DNA of 64,000 nt from Rhizomicrobium sp. GTDB taxonomy: Bacteria; Pseudomonadota; Alphaproteobacteria; Micropepsales; Micropepsaceae. The translations under genes were made by a program, and so were the position numbers. The DNA lies in contig JBBCGJ010000001.1 in the NCBI GenBank assembly GCA_037200985.1, forward strand, positions 3,634,756-3,698,755. Reading direction: 5' to 3'. A model generated the notes under the pieces. The model ran no database searches. It was not told the origin of the DNA and was given only the letters and a program-made list of their open reading frames with translations. Numbering within the stretch: the first letter of the stretch is position 1; each line of letters begins with the position of its first letter. This document shows, piece after piece, positions 17,382 to 27,853 of this stretch.

Positions 17382-18119
17382 TTACCGGCTGTTCCTGCGG
17401 TCCAAAAGGGTCCGCCCCTCGGCGATCAGCGCGTTCGTCGCCGTCTCGATGGCGCCCTCAAGCCGGTCCATGAATTCGCGGCGCTTCAGCCCGGCCGGGA
17501 TGGCGGGCAGGAACTCGACCACGATGGTGCCCTTCTTCTTGAGGAACCCCACCGGCCCCGTCCAGAACAGGCCCGAATTGAGCGCCACCGGCACGCAGGG
17601 CACGCCGAGCTGTCCGTACAGCGCCGCCACGCCCGGCTTGTAGTCTGGCGGCGCGCCGGGCTTCACGCGGGTGCCTTCCGGGAAGATCGCGATGCTGCGG
17701 CCGGCCTTAAGCTCGGCGCGCGCCGCCGCCGCCATCTTGCGCAGCGCATTGGCCTTGCCTTCGCGGTCGATGGCGATCATCCGCGCCTTGGCGATGTACC
17801 AGCCGTAGAACGGCACATATTGCAGGCTCTTCTTGAGCACGATGGCCGGATCGTCGAGCAGGAGGTAGATCGCCATCGTCTCCCACATGCTCATATGCTT
17901 GAGCGCGATGACGACGCCGTTGGGCGGCAGGGTCCCGCGCACTTCGAAACGCAGCCCCGCGAACACGCGCAGGCCCCAGAAATTGACCGCCACCCAGCGC
18001 CGCGCCATCCACGCCGTGATCTTCCGCGGCAGGACCAGCGCCGGCAGGAACGCCACCGCCATCACGGCGGTCACGAGCGAAAACCAGACGATGAAGATCG
18101 TCGAGCGGAAGATGGTCAT
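17382..18119 (-). CDS. plsC: 1-acyl-sn-glycerol-3-phosphate acyltransferase
   Basis: A 245-residue membrane acyltransferase that converts lysophosphatidic acid to phosphatidic acid. Residues about 8-30 form a membrane segment. The catalytic motif is H75-MSMW-E80, that is H(X4)E instead of the usual H(X4)D. FPEGTR is at 146-151 and VPVALNSGLFW is the later block. The H(X4)E variant is seen in some alphaproteobacterial members. The gene is fourth in a unit after ftsE, ftsX and ydcF. Confidence 0.9.
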   Translation of the reverse strand: MTIFRSTIFIVWFSLVTAVMAVAFLPALVLPRKITAWMARRWVAVNFWGLRVFAGLRFEVRGTLPPNGVVIALKHMSMWETMAIYLLLDDPAIVLKKSLQYVPFYGWYIAKARMIAIDREGKANALRKMAAAARAELKAGRSIAIFPEGTRVKPGAPPDYKPGVAALYGQLGVPCVPVALNSGLFWTGPVGFLKKKGTIVVEFLPAIPAGLKRREFMDRLEGAIETATNALIAEGRTLLDRRNSR

Positions 18120-18146
18120 GCGTGAAGAATCGCCCGGGCCCTTGTT

Positions 18147-18728
18147 TCAAGCCTTGCCGGGCGCCGTCCTGTGGTCAACCGCGGTCATCACAAAGCTTGC
18201 GACGTATTTCAAGTACTCATTGTGCAGCAGGTGCAGCGTGCCGGGATGCCACCACGCCGCCATGTTCACCCCGGCCGGCTCGACCGGATAGGCGATCAGC
18301 GTCACGCGGGGCATCATGGCATGGAAGAGGCGCAGGCTGCGCGGCATGTGATAGCTGGCGGTGACGACGATCAGGCTCTTGAAATGGTGCTTGGCGGCCC
18401 AGGCGGCCGCTTCCTCGGCATTGCCATAGGTGTCCTCCGCCGCATAGCCGATATCGGCGCAGCACGCGAAGCGCCGCCCGCCGTTGGAAATCTGCTTCAG
18501 CTCTTCCTTGCTCGAAATCTTGTTGGCGCCCGAGATCAGGAGCCGCTTGCCGGTGCCGGCCTCGAACAGCGCGACCGCCGCGTCGACGCGCGCGTCGCCG
18601 CCGGTCAGCGCCACGATGCCGTCCGCCTTCAGCTTCTGGGTCGGGCGCGCCGGCAGCGTCGCCACGAACAGCAGGAAGCCCGCGACATAGATCGCGATCA
18701 ATCCCCCCAGGATCTGCAAGACGCGCAT
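18147..18728 (-). CDS. YdcF family (DUF218) membrane protein
   Basis: A 193-residue protein with one N-terminal membrane helix (VLQILGGLIAIYVAGFLLFV). The DUF218 landmarks are GIVALTGGDARVDAAVALF, KRLLISGA, EDTYGNAEEAAAWA and VVTASYHMPRSL. DUF218 proteins include SanA/ElyC-like factors linked to envelope and peptidoglycan-precursor metabolism. The ATG at 18728 is preferred over a GTG at 18734. Location between ftsX and plsC agrees with an envelope role. Confidence 0.85.
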   Translation of the reverse strand: MRVLQILGGLIAIYVAGFLLFVATLPARPTQKLKADGIVALTGGDARVDAAVALFEAGTGKRLLISGANKISSKEELKQISNGGRRFACCADIGYAAEDTYGNAEEAAAWAAKHHFKSLIVVTASYHMPRSLRLFHAMMPRVTLIAYPVEPAGVNMAAWWHPGTLHLLHNEYLKYVASFVMTAVDHRTAPGKA

Positions 18729-18794
18729 GGTCACGACTCTGCCGTCATCGGCTTAAGATACAATTAGGCGTGAATCCGGGCAAAATCCGGGCGC

Positions 18795-19688
18795 TCAATA
18801 GATTTCCCGCACCGCGGCCAGCACCGAAAGCCGCGCCGTGATCCAGGCGATCAGCGTCGCGATCACCGGCACGGCGGCGAGCCGGGCGACTTCGTCGAGC
18901 CGGAGCGCGATGGGCGGCAGGAACGGCACCGGTTCCACGCCGGCGAATTCCAGTCCGCCGGCGGCGAGGAACAAAAGCGCCGCGACCACCGCGCCGGCCG
19001 CGCTCGCGCCCAGCGCCGCCAGCGCATAATGCCGCTCGAAGGCGCGCGCGATGAAGCCGGCATGCGCGCCCATCTGGTGCAGCAGCTGCACCATGTCGTG
19101 CTGCGCCTCCAGGCCGGCGCGCGTCGCGAAGGCGACGATGGACGCGGTGGCGACCGCGATCAGCAGAAGGATGCCATAGGCGCTCCACACGATCGTGTTC
19201 GCCAGCGTCTTCAGCCGCGCGATCCAGCGGCCGTGATCGTCGAGCTGCGCGTCGGGCGCCGCCCGCTTCAGCCGCACGGCGAGCGCGGGGACGTCGACGA
19301 CCGTCCCCGGCACGATCGTCGCGTCGATCAGTTTGGGCAGCGGCAGTTCGGCGACCAGCGCGCCCTTGCCGAGCCAGGGCTCGACCAGGCTTTGCATTTC
19401 CGAATCCGAAAGCGGCGCGGCGTGCGCGATGCCCGGCGTCGCGCGCAGTACGGCGAGCGCGGCGTCGGTCTCGCGGCCCAGGCTTGCATTCACGTCGCCC
19501 GCGCCCGGCACCAGGATCTGCACCGTCAGCCGGTCCGATAATCCTGCGCGCCAGCCGAGCGAAGCGCGCTCGGCCACCAGCGAGGCGCCGAGCGCCAGCG
19601 CCGCCAGGAACGCCATCACGCCGATCACCAGGTCGAGCGGCGCCGCGCCCTTCTCGCGCGGCAGCATGCGGCGCGACGAACGGCTCAT
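18795..19688 (-). CDS. ftsX: Cell division ABC transporter permease FtsX
   Basis: A 297-residue protein with four membrane segments: one after the basic N-terminus, then three in the C-terminal half (about 170-190, 215-240, 265-290). A periplasmic loop lies between the first and second. HDMVQLLHQMGAHAGFIARAF and AFERHYALAALGAS match FtsX. With FtsE it links the divisome to control of peptidoglycan hydrolases. The start is defined by ATGA overlap with ftsE. Confidence 0.88.
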   Translation of the reverse strand: MSRSSRRMLPREKGAAPLDLVIGVMAFLAALALGASLVAERASLGWRAGLSDRLTVQILVPGAGDVNASLGRETDAALAVLRATPGIAHAAPLSDSEMQSLVEPWLGKGALVAELPLPKLIDATIVPGTVVDVPALAVRLKRAAPDAQLDDHGRWIARLKTLANTIVWSAYGILLLIAVATASIVAFATRAGLEAQHDMVQLLHQMGAHAGFIARAFERHYALAALGASAAGAVVAALLFLAAGGLEFAGVEPVPFLPPIALRLDEVARLAAVPVIATLIAWITARLSVLAAVREIY

Positions 19689-20359
19689 GTCCGCACCGCG
19701 TTGCGCAATTCGACCAGGCGGCCGTCGACCAGCCGCATCTCGCGCGCCTTGGTGCTCTCGATCAGGGCGCGGTCATGGGTGGCGATCAGCACGGTCGTGC
19801 CCAGCCGGTTCAGCTCCCCGAACAGGCGGATCAGCCTGGCGCCGATCTCCGGATCGACATTGCCGGTCGGCTCGTCGGCGATCAGAAGATCGGGCCTGGC
19901 CACCACGGCGCGGGCGATGGCGATGCGCTGCTGCTCGCCGCCGGACAGCGTTGCCGGCCTTGCGCTCATCCGGTCGCCGAGCCCCACCCAGGACAGCAAT
20001 TCCTCCACATCGTGCTCATATTCGCCCTCATGCCGCCCGGCGAGGCGCAGCGGCAGCGCGACATTGTCGAAGGCGGAGAGGTGCGGCAGCAGGCGGAAGT
20101 CCTGGAACACGACGCCGATGCGGCGGCGCAGGGCGGGGAAATCGGCCCGCCTGAGGGTCGCCATGTCGTTGCCGAAAAGGGTGATGAGGCCGCGCGACGG
20201 CGGCTCGGCCAGATAGATCAGCTTGAGCAGGGTGGTCTTGCCGGCGCCCGACAGGCCGGTCAGGAAGGTGAAGGAGCCGGCCTCCAGCACGAATGTCACG
20301 TCGCGCAGGACCTCCGGACCGGAGCCGTAGCGCATGCCGACATTTTCGAAGCGTACCAT
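19685..20359 (-). CDS. ftsE: Cell division ATP-binding protein FtsE
   Basis: A 224-residue ABC ATPase. Walker A is GLSGAGKT (35-42), the signature is LSGGEQQR, Walker B is LLIADEPTGN, and the switch His sits in ATHD. The Q-loop reads VFQDFRLLP, as in FtsE. It forms a membrane complex with FtsX at the septum. It is the first gene of an ftsE-ftsX-ydcF-plsC unit, a gene order known in alphaproteobacteria. Confidence 0.94.
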   Translation of the reverse strand: MVRFENVGMRYGSGPEVLRDVTFVLEAGSFTFLTGLSGAGKTTLLKLIYLAEPPSRGLITLFGNDMATLRRADFPALRRRIGVVFQDFRLLPHLSAFDNVALPLRLAGRHEGEYEHDVEELLSWVGLGDRMSARPATLSGGEQQRIAIARAVVARPDLLIADEPTGNVDPEIGARLIRLFGELNRLGTTVLIATHDRALIESTKAREMRLVDGRLVELRNAVRT

Positions 20360-20446
20360 GGACTTGGACCATATCGGGCAGGCCCGCGCCTTGCGAGGGC
20401 TTGAGGCTTAAAGGTATTTTCGTCTCAACCGGAGACACTCCTTCGT

Positions 20447-21187
20447 ATGATTCTGACCTGCCCACAATGCGCCACGCGCTATCAGACGGACGCGGCCAAA
20501 TTTCCGGCTGCCGGCCGCAATGTGCGCTGTGCCAAATGCGGTCATGTCTGGCATCAGATCGGGCCGGTGCCCGAGCCCGATCCGGAGGCCGAGATCGAGG
20601 TGCACGAGCCGCCGGCTCCCCCGCCGCCGCCGCCGGAGCCGGTCGGCATCGCCGCCCCGTCCCGCGTTGCCGCTTTCGCGCCGGCGCCGGTGGCGGTCGT
20701 GCAGGAAGCGGAAGAGGCGTCCGCGCCGCGCGCCGGCGCGTCCTGGCTCGGCCGTGTCGCGGTCGTCGCCGGCTGGATCCTCCTCGTGGCGTTGATCCTG
20801 GTGATCGGCTGGGCTGCCGTCAGTTTCCGCGACAGCGTCGCCACCTGGCTGCCGCAGACCTCGTCCTTCTACGCCGCCGCCGGCCTGCCGGTGAATCCGC
20901 GCGGCATCGACTTCACCGACGTGGCGCAACAGCTCGGCACCGAGGACGGCCAGCAGGTCCTCGCCGTCACCGGCCGCATCGTCAACCGCAGCAATCACGA
21001 GCTGAGCGTGCCGCTGGTGCGTGTCGGCCTGTTCGACATGGACAGTCGCGAGCTCTATCACTGGACCTTCGTGCCGGGCGTCTCGACGCTGAAGCCGGGC
21101 GCCTCGGCGAAATTCCGCACGCGTCTTTCCAGTCCGCCCGCCGGCACCCACGACGTCGAAGTCCGCTTCGCCGCCACCGGCGAATAG
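20447..21187 (+). CDS. MJ0042-type zinc-ribbon membrane protein (DUF3426-like)
   Basis: A 246-residue protein. The first 37 residues are an MJ0042 zinc ribbon (CPQCATRYQ ... VRCAKCGHVW). A Glu/Pro-rich linker (about 40-65) and one membrane helix near residues 100-125 follow. The C-terminal extracytoplasmic domain has VTGRIVNRSNHELSVP and WTFVPGVSTLKPGASAKF, as in DUF3426. It is divergent from ftsE, a common alphaproteobacterial neighbourhood. The function is unknown; a cytoplasmic metal site joined to a periplasmic domain suggests signalling or assembly. Confidence 0.85.
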   Translation: MILTCPQCATRYQTDAAKFPAAGRNVRCAKCGHVWHQIGPVPEPDPEAEIEVHEPPAPPPPPPEPVGIAAPSRVAAFAPAPVAVVQEAEEASAPRAGASWLGRVAVVAGWILLVALILVIGWAAVSFRDSVATWLPQTSSFYAAAGLPVNPRGIDFTDVAQQLGTEDGQQVLAVTGRIVNRSNHELSVPLVRVGLFDMDSRELYHWTFVPGVSTLKPGASAKFRTRLSSPPAGTHDVEVRFAATGE

Positions 21188-21191
21188 CTTT

Positions 21192-21333
21192 CCTCCCCCG
21201 CTGTTGCGGGGGAGGGGGACCGCGAAGCGGTGGAGGGGGCCGACCGGGCGGATGCTCTCCGCAGGCTCCCTCGCGCGCACGCTGTCGCTACGCGCCGCTG
21301 CGTTCGGCACCTCCCCCGCAAACGCGGGGGAGG
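21192..21333. repeat. Composite repeat bounded by two identical-stem hairpins
   Basis: CCTCCCCCGC/GCGGGGGAGG hairpins sit at 21192-21215 and 21310-21333, enclosing about 94 bases with GGTGGAGGGGGC and a CGCGAAGCGG motif. The identical 10-bp stems at both ends resemble a small non-autonomous element. It lies between convergent genes and may terminate transcription from both sides. Confidence 0.65.
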
Positions 21334-21337
21334 AAAA

Positions 21338-23698
21338 TCAAAACTCCTTCAGCAGCCGGTCGATGTAATCCAGCTCCTGCTGCGGCCTGCCGCGCTCGGC
21401 GGCCCGGCGGCGCAATTCCATCAGGATGTCGCGGGCGCGCTGCAGCTCCGAGGCGCTCGGCACCTTCACGTCGTTGCCGAACGAGGTGCCGTTGCCGGCG
21501 CGGCCGAGCGGGTCGGCATTGGCGCCGTTCCGCTGGTCCTGCCCCATTTCCTTCAAGAGCCGGTTCGTCAGCTCGCCGGCGGCGCTGCGCAGCGCGTCCA
21601 GCGCGTTCTTCTGGTCGAGGCTGGAGCCGTTGAAATCCTGCGAGCCCAGCTCCTGGCCCGACTGGCCCATCGAATTGCCGGCGCGGCCCAGATCGCCCGG
21701 TGCCGGGATCTTCTGGCCGTTCAGCGAATTCATGATGTCGCCGAGTTGCTTTCTGATGTCGCCCTGTTCCTGCTGCAGCGCCTTGGGATCGACATGCTCG
21801 CCCTGGCGGCCCTTGAAGGTCTTGTCGAGCAGCGAGCGCTGCCGGCCCATCAGGTCGCCAAGTCCGCGAATGGCATCCGACAATGCCTTGTTCTGCGGCG
21901 ATTGCGGGCCGTTGCCGCTGCCCGCACCGTTGGAGAGCCGCAGGTTCTCGAGCAGGTTCTGCAGCAATGCCAGCATCTGCTGCGCCTGGCCGCGCGCGCC
22001 GCTCTGCGCGAGCTGCTGGATCGTCTTGAGCAGGGTCTGCAGATCCTGCTCGCTCAGCGTCTGGGTGCCCGGCGGGGGTGGTCCGGCGTCGGCCTGCGGA
22101 TTGGCCGCCAGCGCCTGCATGTAGCGCTGCATCGCCTCGTTGTAGCGTTGCAGAAGCTCGTCGATCACGTCCTGCGGCGCGCCCTGGGCCAGCGCCTGCG
22201 CCAGCATCGCCTGCAAGCGCCTGAGGTCTTCCGCCGCCGACAGCATGCCGCCGCGCTCGAGTCCGGCCGCGATCTGCCACAGGAGGTTCTCGACATGATC
22301 GACCTCTTCGGCATGGGCGGCATGGACAAGGCCCCAGCGCGCCGCGCGGATCGCGGTGTAGACGCCCGATTGATTGGCGTAGAAAATCTGCGGCGCGATG
22401 GTGAGCGCGTCGAGCATCTTCACCACGCGGTTACGGTCCTGCGGCGTCGTGCTGGTCGCCAGATTCTGCCGCTGCTCGATCAGCGCGCGCGCCAGCGGAT
22501 TGGTGAACACCCGCGCCGGCAGGCGATAGGTCACCGGCTTGGTCGACGCCGTCTGGCCCGCGCCGTCCACCGCCTGCAGCACGATGTCGACGTCGAGCCC
22601 GGCATAGGGATGCGCCGTCAGGTCCTGGAACGAGGTCTCGTTGACCGACTTCGCCGACGCCGGCAGCGACAGGTCGAGGACCAGCGCCTTGCCGTGCCGC
22701 TTGTGCGGCGTGAGGACCGCGCGCACCGCCGTCACGCCGTAATCGTCGCTCGCGCGATAGGCGAGTTTGAGGACCTGGTGCTCCGTCTTGCCCGGCGGTC
22801 CGGCGAAGGCGATGGTCGGCACATGGTCCGGGATCGCGGTGAACGACCAGTCGCCGATGGCGCGGCCCGAGCTTCTCACCCGCACATGCGCATCCGCCAG
22901 GATGCGCGCGCTCGCGGCATATTCGCCCCGCCCGCCGGCAAAGCCGGCGCCGCCGCCGCTGTCCGAGTCGAAGGCGAGGCCCGGCGCATGGCCCGCGCCA
23001 TGGACGCGCAGATGGAGCACCGATCCCGCCGGCACGGCGAGCGTCATGCCCTTGGCGAGATAGACCGGCGGCTGGCCGGTATAGGCCGGCGGATCGATCC
23101 AGGCATCGAGCGTGGCGCTGGCCGCCCCGTTCTCGTCGTTGAACCCGGCCCATAGCCGTCGCGCCGAATCCGCTCCGGCGACCGCCAGTCCCGCCGCCAG
23201 CAGCAGCAGCACGACGAAACGCAGCGCGCGCGGATCGCGCTTCGGCAGTCCCGGCGACGGCCAGGCCACCGAGAGCCTGCCGATGCCCATAAGCTTGCGG
23301 CGCAGGTGAAGCGCCCACAATTCCTCCGCCAGCGCGTCGCCGCCGCCGATGGCGAGCCGGTCGCCGGCTTCCGAGATCGGCCGGTGGGCAAGGCCGCTGG
23401 ACCGCTCCAGCCGGCGCGCCCCTTCGAGCCAGCCCGGCAGGGTGAGGTCGCGGAACCCGAAATAGAGCGCCAGTCCCGTCGCCGTCAGGGCGGCCGCCAG
23501 GATCAGGGCATGGACCGTCCAGGGCAGCGGAGCGAACAGGTCGAACAGGGCCGCCGCGGCGAACAGGCCCGCGATGCCGCTCGCCGGCCACAGCGCCGGC
23601 CAGACGCGCTCGAAGGCCAGCGCCGCCCGCGACCACAGGATATAGCGATCAGCCCTCAAGCCAGTCCGGAATTCTTTCGGATCCGAATAACGCGTCAT
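21338..23698 (-). CDS. TIGR02302 family (DUF4175) membrane protein
   Basis: A 786-residue protein specific to alphaproteobacteria. Two membrane segments near residues 30-75 and another near 155-175 precede a large extracytoplasmic region with beta-rich repeats (YTGQPPVYLAKGMTLAVP, ASDDYGVTAVRAVL). A Gln-rich helical part from about 590 to 690 (QDLQTLLKTIQQLAQSG, QMLALLQNLLENL) follows. The ATG at 23698 (MTRYSDPKEFR) lies 50 bases inside lysA, so the genes overlap. It is the last gene of the argH-lptM-lysA unit. The function is unknown. Confidence 0.85.
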   Translation of the reverse strand: MTRYSDPKEFRTGLRADRYILWSRAALAFERVWPALWPASGIAGLFAAAALFDLFAPLPWTVHALILAAALTATGLALYFGFRDLTLPGWLEGARRLERSSGLAHRPISEAGDRLAIGGGDALAEELWALHLRRKLMGIGRLSVAWPSPGLPKRDPRALRFVVLLLLAAGLAVAGADSARRLWAGFNDENGAASATLDAWIDPPAYTGQPPVYLAKGMTLAVPAGSVLHLRVHGAGHAPGLAFDSDSGGGAGFAGGRGEYAASARILADAHVRVRSSGRAIGDWSFTAIPDHVPTIAFAGPPGKTEHQVLKLAYRASDDYGVTAVRAVLTPHKRHGKALVLDLSLPASAKSVNETSFQDLTAHPYAGLDVDIVLQAVDGAGQTASTKPVTYRLPARVFTNPLARALIEQRQNLATSTTPQDRNRVVKMLDALTIAPQIFYANQSGVYTAIRAARWGLVHAAHAEEVDHVENLLWQIAAGLERGGMLSAAEDLRRLQAMLAQALAQGAPQDVIDELLQRYNEAMQRYMQALAANPQADAGPPPPGTQTLSEQDLQTLLKTIQQLAQSGARGQAQQMLALLQNLLENLRLSNGAGSGNGPQSPQNKALSDAIRGLGDLMGRQRSLLDKTFKGRQGEHVDPKALQQEQGDIRKQLGDIMNSLNGQKIPAPGDLGRAGNSMGQSGQELGSQDFNGSSLDQKNALDALRSAAGELTNRLLKEMGQDQRNGANADPLGRAGNGTSFGNDVKVPSASELQRARDILMELRRRAAERGRPQQELDYIDRLLKEF

Positions 23699-24917
23699 CG
23701 TCCATTCTTGGCCTGACCACGCTCCATCGCTCGTCCTTGACGAGCACTTCCGGCGCGGGCGGGCGGGCATTGTAAGCCGAAGCCATCACCGCGCCATAGG
23801 CGCCGGCGGAGAGGATCGCCACCAGGTCCCCGGCTTCGAGTTCCGGCATCTCCCGGTCGGCGGCGAAAATATCCGAGGTTTCGCAGACCGGGCCGACCAC
23901 GTCATAGCGCCGGCGCGGCGTCCGCGCGCCGGGCTCCTTGACGCGCACGATCTCGTGATGGGATTCGTAGAGCGCCGGGCGGATCAGGTCGTTCATCCCC
24001 GCATCGACGATGGCGAAGGTCTTGGCCTCGCCCTTTTTGATGTACAGCACCCGCGTCACCAGGATTCCGGCATTGGCCGCGATCAGCCGCCCCGGCTCCA
24101 GGATGAGCCGGCAGCCGAGGTCCTTCGTGATCCGGGTCGCCAGCGCCCCATAGGCCGACGGGTCCGGCGGCGGCGCGTTGTCGGTCACGTAAGGCACGCC
24201 CAGCCCGCCGCCGAGGTCGAGGCGGGAGATCGTGTGGCCGTCGGCGCGCAGCAGCGCGGCCAGATCCACGACCTTTTGGAACGCCTGCGCGAACGGCTCC
24301 AGCTCCACGATCTGGCTGCCGATATGGACGTCGATCCCGACGACGGCGATGCCGCTCAGCGACGCCGCAAGCCGGTAGGCCTCGCGCGCCCGCGACCACG
24401 GAATGCCGAACTTGGTCTCGGCCGTGCCGGTGGTGATCTTGGCATGCGTCCTGGCATCGACATCGGGATTGACGCGGATGGTGATCGCGGCCGTCCTGCC
24501 CAGCGAGCTCGCCACCTCGCTCAGCGCCAGCAATTCGGGCTCGCTTTCGACGTTGAACTGATAGATCCCGGCATCGAGGCCGAGCGCCATTTCGATCCTG
24601 GTCTTGCCGACGCCGGAGAACACGATGCGGTCGCCGGGAATCCCGGCCCGCAGCGCCTTCTTGAGCTCGCCGCCCGAGACCACGTCGGCGCCCGCGCCGA
24701 GCCTCGCCAGCGTCTTCAAGACCGCGACATTGCCGAGCGCCTTGACCGAGAACGCGACCAGCGAGCCTTTCGGGACCGCGTCGGCGAACACGCGATAGTG
24801 CCGCTCCAGCGTCGCGCTCGAATAGCAGTAGAACGGCGTGCCGATCTGCTCGGCCAGCACGGTCAGATCGACGTCTTCGGCACGGAGAACGCCGCCGCTA
24901 TAGCCGAAATGATTCAT
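23649..24917 (-). CDS. lysA: Diaminopimelate decarboxylase
   Basis: A 422-residue fold-III PLP enzyme making L-lysine from meso-diaminopimelate. FSVKALGN holds the PLP lysine. The Gly-rich phosphate site is LDLGGGLGVPY, EPGRLIAANAG follows, and the C-terminal active-site CETSD and MASAYNARP are present. Length is normal. The start ATG overlaps the lptM stop (ATGA), and the 3' end overlaps the TIGR02302 gene by 50 bases. Expression is probably coupled through argH. Confidence 0.95.
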   Translation of the reverse strand: MNHFGYSGGVLRAEDVDLTVLAEQIGTPFYCYSSATLERHYRVFADAVPKGSLVAFSVKALGNVAVLKTLARLGAGADVVSGGELKKALRAGIPGDRIVFSGVGKTRIEMALGLDAGIYQFNVESEPELLALSEVASSLGRTAAITIRVNPDVDARTHAKITTGTAETKFGIPWSRAREAYRLAASLSGIAVVGIDVHIGSQIVELEPFAQAFQKVVDLAALLRADGHTISRLDLGGGLGVPYVTDNAPPPDPSAYGALATRITKDLGCRLILEPGRLIAANAGILVTRVLYIKKGEAKTFAIVDAGMNDLIRPALYESHHEIVRVKEPGARTPRRRYDVVGPVCETSDIFAADREMPELEAGDLVAILSAGAYGAVMASAYNARPPAPEVLVKDERWSVVRPRMDDDALFGSERIPDWLEG

Positions 24918-25062
24918 AAGCCCTGCTGCTGCGTCGTCGGCGGCTTGGAGGGATCCTTCTGCCCCTTCGGCGTCGGCTTGCCGTCCGGCATGACGAGATC
25001 GTTCTTCACGCCGCACCCGGCGACGCAGAGCGCCAGCAGGATGGCGGGGACGAGCCTGGCCT

Positions 25063-25066
<4 letters not shown>
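24914..25066 (-). CDS. lptM: Small lipoprotein LptM-like
   Basis: A 50-residue lipoprotein starting with GTG. The lipobox is CVAGC with acylated Cys18, followed by [12 protein letters not shown] and a Pro/Gln/Lys-rich tail. Short lipoproteins of this type beside lysA are the YifL/LptM group, which in E. coli helps LptD disulfide maturation. It overlaps argH upstream (GTGA) and lysA downstream (ATGA). Its small size and GTG start make it easy to miss. Confidence 0.75.
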
Positions 25067-26445
<1,379 letters not shown>

Positions 26446-26448
26446 GAG

Positions 26449-27042
26449 ATGCCCGTGACGCTATCCCGCACACATTACATCGTAATCGCCGCGGTGATCG
26501 CGGTCCTGGCCGCGGCTGCTGTTCTATATGAGATGCGGGGCGGCGCTGTCCAACAACAGGCGGGCCCGCCGGCCTCCCTGGCCCCCTTTGCGGCGGCAAA
26601 GGCACCCGCGCCGGTGCCCCAGGTCGCGATCGTCAACAGCAGCGGCACCCGCCGGACCCTGGCCTCGTTCAAGGGCAAATATGTGCTGCTCAATCTCTGG
26701 GCGACCTGGTGCGCGCCCTGCGTGCGCGAGCTGCCGGCACTGGCGAAGCTCAAATCCGCGGTGTCCTCCAACCGGTTCGACGTCGTGGCGGTCGATGTCG
26801 GCCGCGGCACGGCGGCCGATGCGCGGACCTTCCTCGACGCGCACGGCGCCAAGGCGCTCGACACCTATGTCGATTCCAACCTCGCGCTGCTCAGGGCCTT
26901 CGGCGCCTTCGGCCTGCCCCTGACCGTCCTGATCGATCCGCAAGGCCACGAGATCGGCCGCGCCATCGGCCCGGCGGCCTGGGATTCGCAGGACGCGATC
27001 GGCTATTTCCGCACGCTGGCCGAGACCGCCACGCACAGCTAG
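26449..27042 (+). CDS. tlpA: TlpA-like membrane-anchored thioredoxin
   Basis: A 197-residue thiol-disulfide protein with an N-terminal membrane anchor (residues about 9-27), a Pro/Ala-rich linker and a thioredoxin-like domain. The active site is WCAPC at 87-91 and the cis-Pro region is [10 protein letters not shown]. It probably faces the periplasm and acts in cytochrome c or copper-site maturation, as TlpA does in Bradyrhizobium. Divergent tlpA/argH pairing is known in rhizobia. A GTG at 26455 is an alternative start. Confidence 0.87.
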   Translation: MPVTLSRTHYIVIAAVIAVLAAAAVLYEMRGGAVQQQAGPPASLAPFAAAKAPAPVPQVAIVNSSGTRRTLASFKGKYVLLNLWATWCAPCVRELPALAKLKSAVSSNRFDVVAVDVGRGTAADARTFLDAHGAKALDTYVDSNLALLRAFGAFGLPLTVLIDPQGHEIGRAIGPAAWDSQDAIGYFRTLAETATHS

Positions 27043-27853
27043 GCGTTCTTCGGCCGCCTCGTACGCATTGCCGGTTCGACTTCGCCGGTGGACGGCCAAT
27101 GTCCGCCACGACTGCCCGCATGTGTCGTGTAGCGGTCCAGTTGCTTCGGGTCGGGCTGAACCGCGCGACCCTCATCCACAAATACGAGGCCGGCCTTTTC
27201 GGACGGCATCTGGAGGACAAACGCCTCAGCTTCATCGAGTGCGGCGCGAACACGCCTGGAAAGCTTGGCGGCCGAAATGGGTTGCTCCATGTCGAGGCCT
27301 TGGAGATCGTCATCCCGATAGCGGCCGTTGCGCCTGATCTGTGCGATCAGCGACTCGGGACTCCAGCCGGGATCCTTCGCCACCGCCGCCCATATCGCGG
27401 CGCCCAAGGGCAATATTTCGTCATGGATGTGGACGAGATCGACGAGATCGCGGGGCTCGCGGCGGCCGGCCGCGGCCAACACTTTGTTAGTTGCGATGCC
27501 CACCGGATGAAGCGCGAAGCCAAGCTCCTCGTCCTGCATCACGGGAAAGAAACGGAAATCGCTGTCATGGACCCATTCGAGCTGGTTTCGTTCGCGTCGT
27601 CGCGGACGATCGCGGTCCAGATGCCGGGGTCTCTCCGCACCCACCGGACTTCGTAACCGGCGCCTTCAAGCAGCACCGCGTCGGCCAGCGCGGCCCGGAC
27701 CAGAGCCTGGTCGTTGTCGTGAAAGATATCGATATCCATCGAATATCGCGGCCCGATGCGGCTGAGGGGCGTCGCCCCAGCAACGCTGCTCTCCGGATTG
27801 CGATTTTACGCGAGAAGGCGAAGCAATTTCGATTGAAAGGGGCTAAGCGGCAT
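27039..27853 (-). pseudogene. Decayed nucleotidyltransferase (AbiEii-like family)
   Basis: The original gene can be rebuilt from an ATG at 27853, giving a protein of about 271 residues of the nucleotidyltransferase AbiEii-like family. AGATPL and GPRYSMDIDIFHD form the NTase site, LEWVHDSDFRFFPV follows, then ATNKVLAAAGRREPRDLVDL and GKPGG-like QPDPKQLDRYTTHAG near the end. Two lesions are visible. Codon 16 is an in-frame TAA (27808-27806). One C is missing in GAAACC[C]AGCTCGAATGG near 27584, which shifts the frame. The rest is unusually well preserved, so the decay is recent or one lesion is a sequencing error. It overlaps the upstream small ORF by 11 bases. Confidence 0.75.

Noticed and set aside
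14918..17473. 851-codon open frame opposite nrdJ
   Set aside because: Its composition is Arg/His/Ala-rich, typical of the antisense strand of high-GC genes, and nrdJ on the other strand has intact catalytic motifs.
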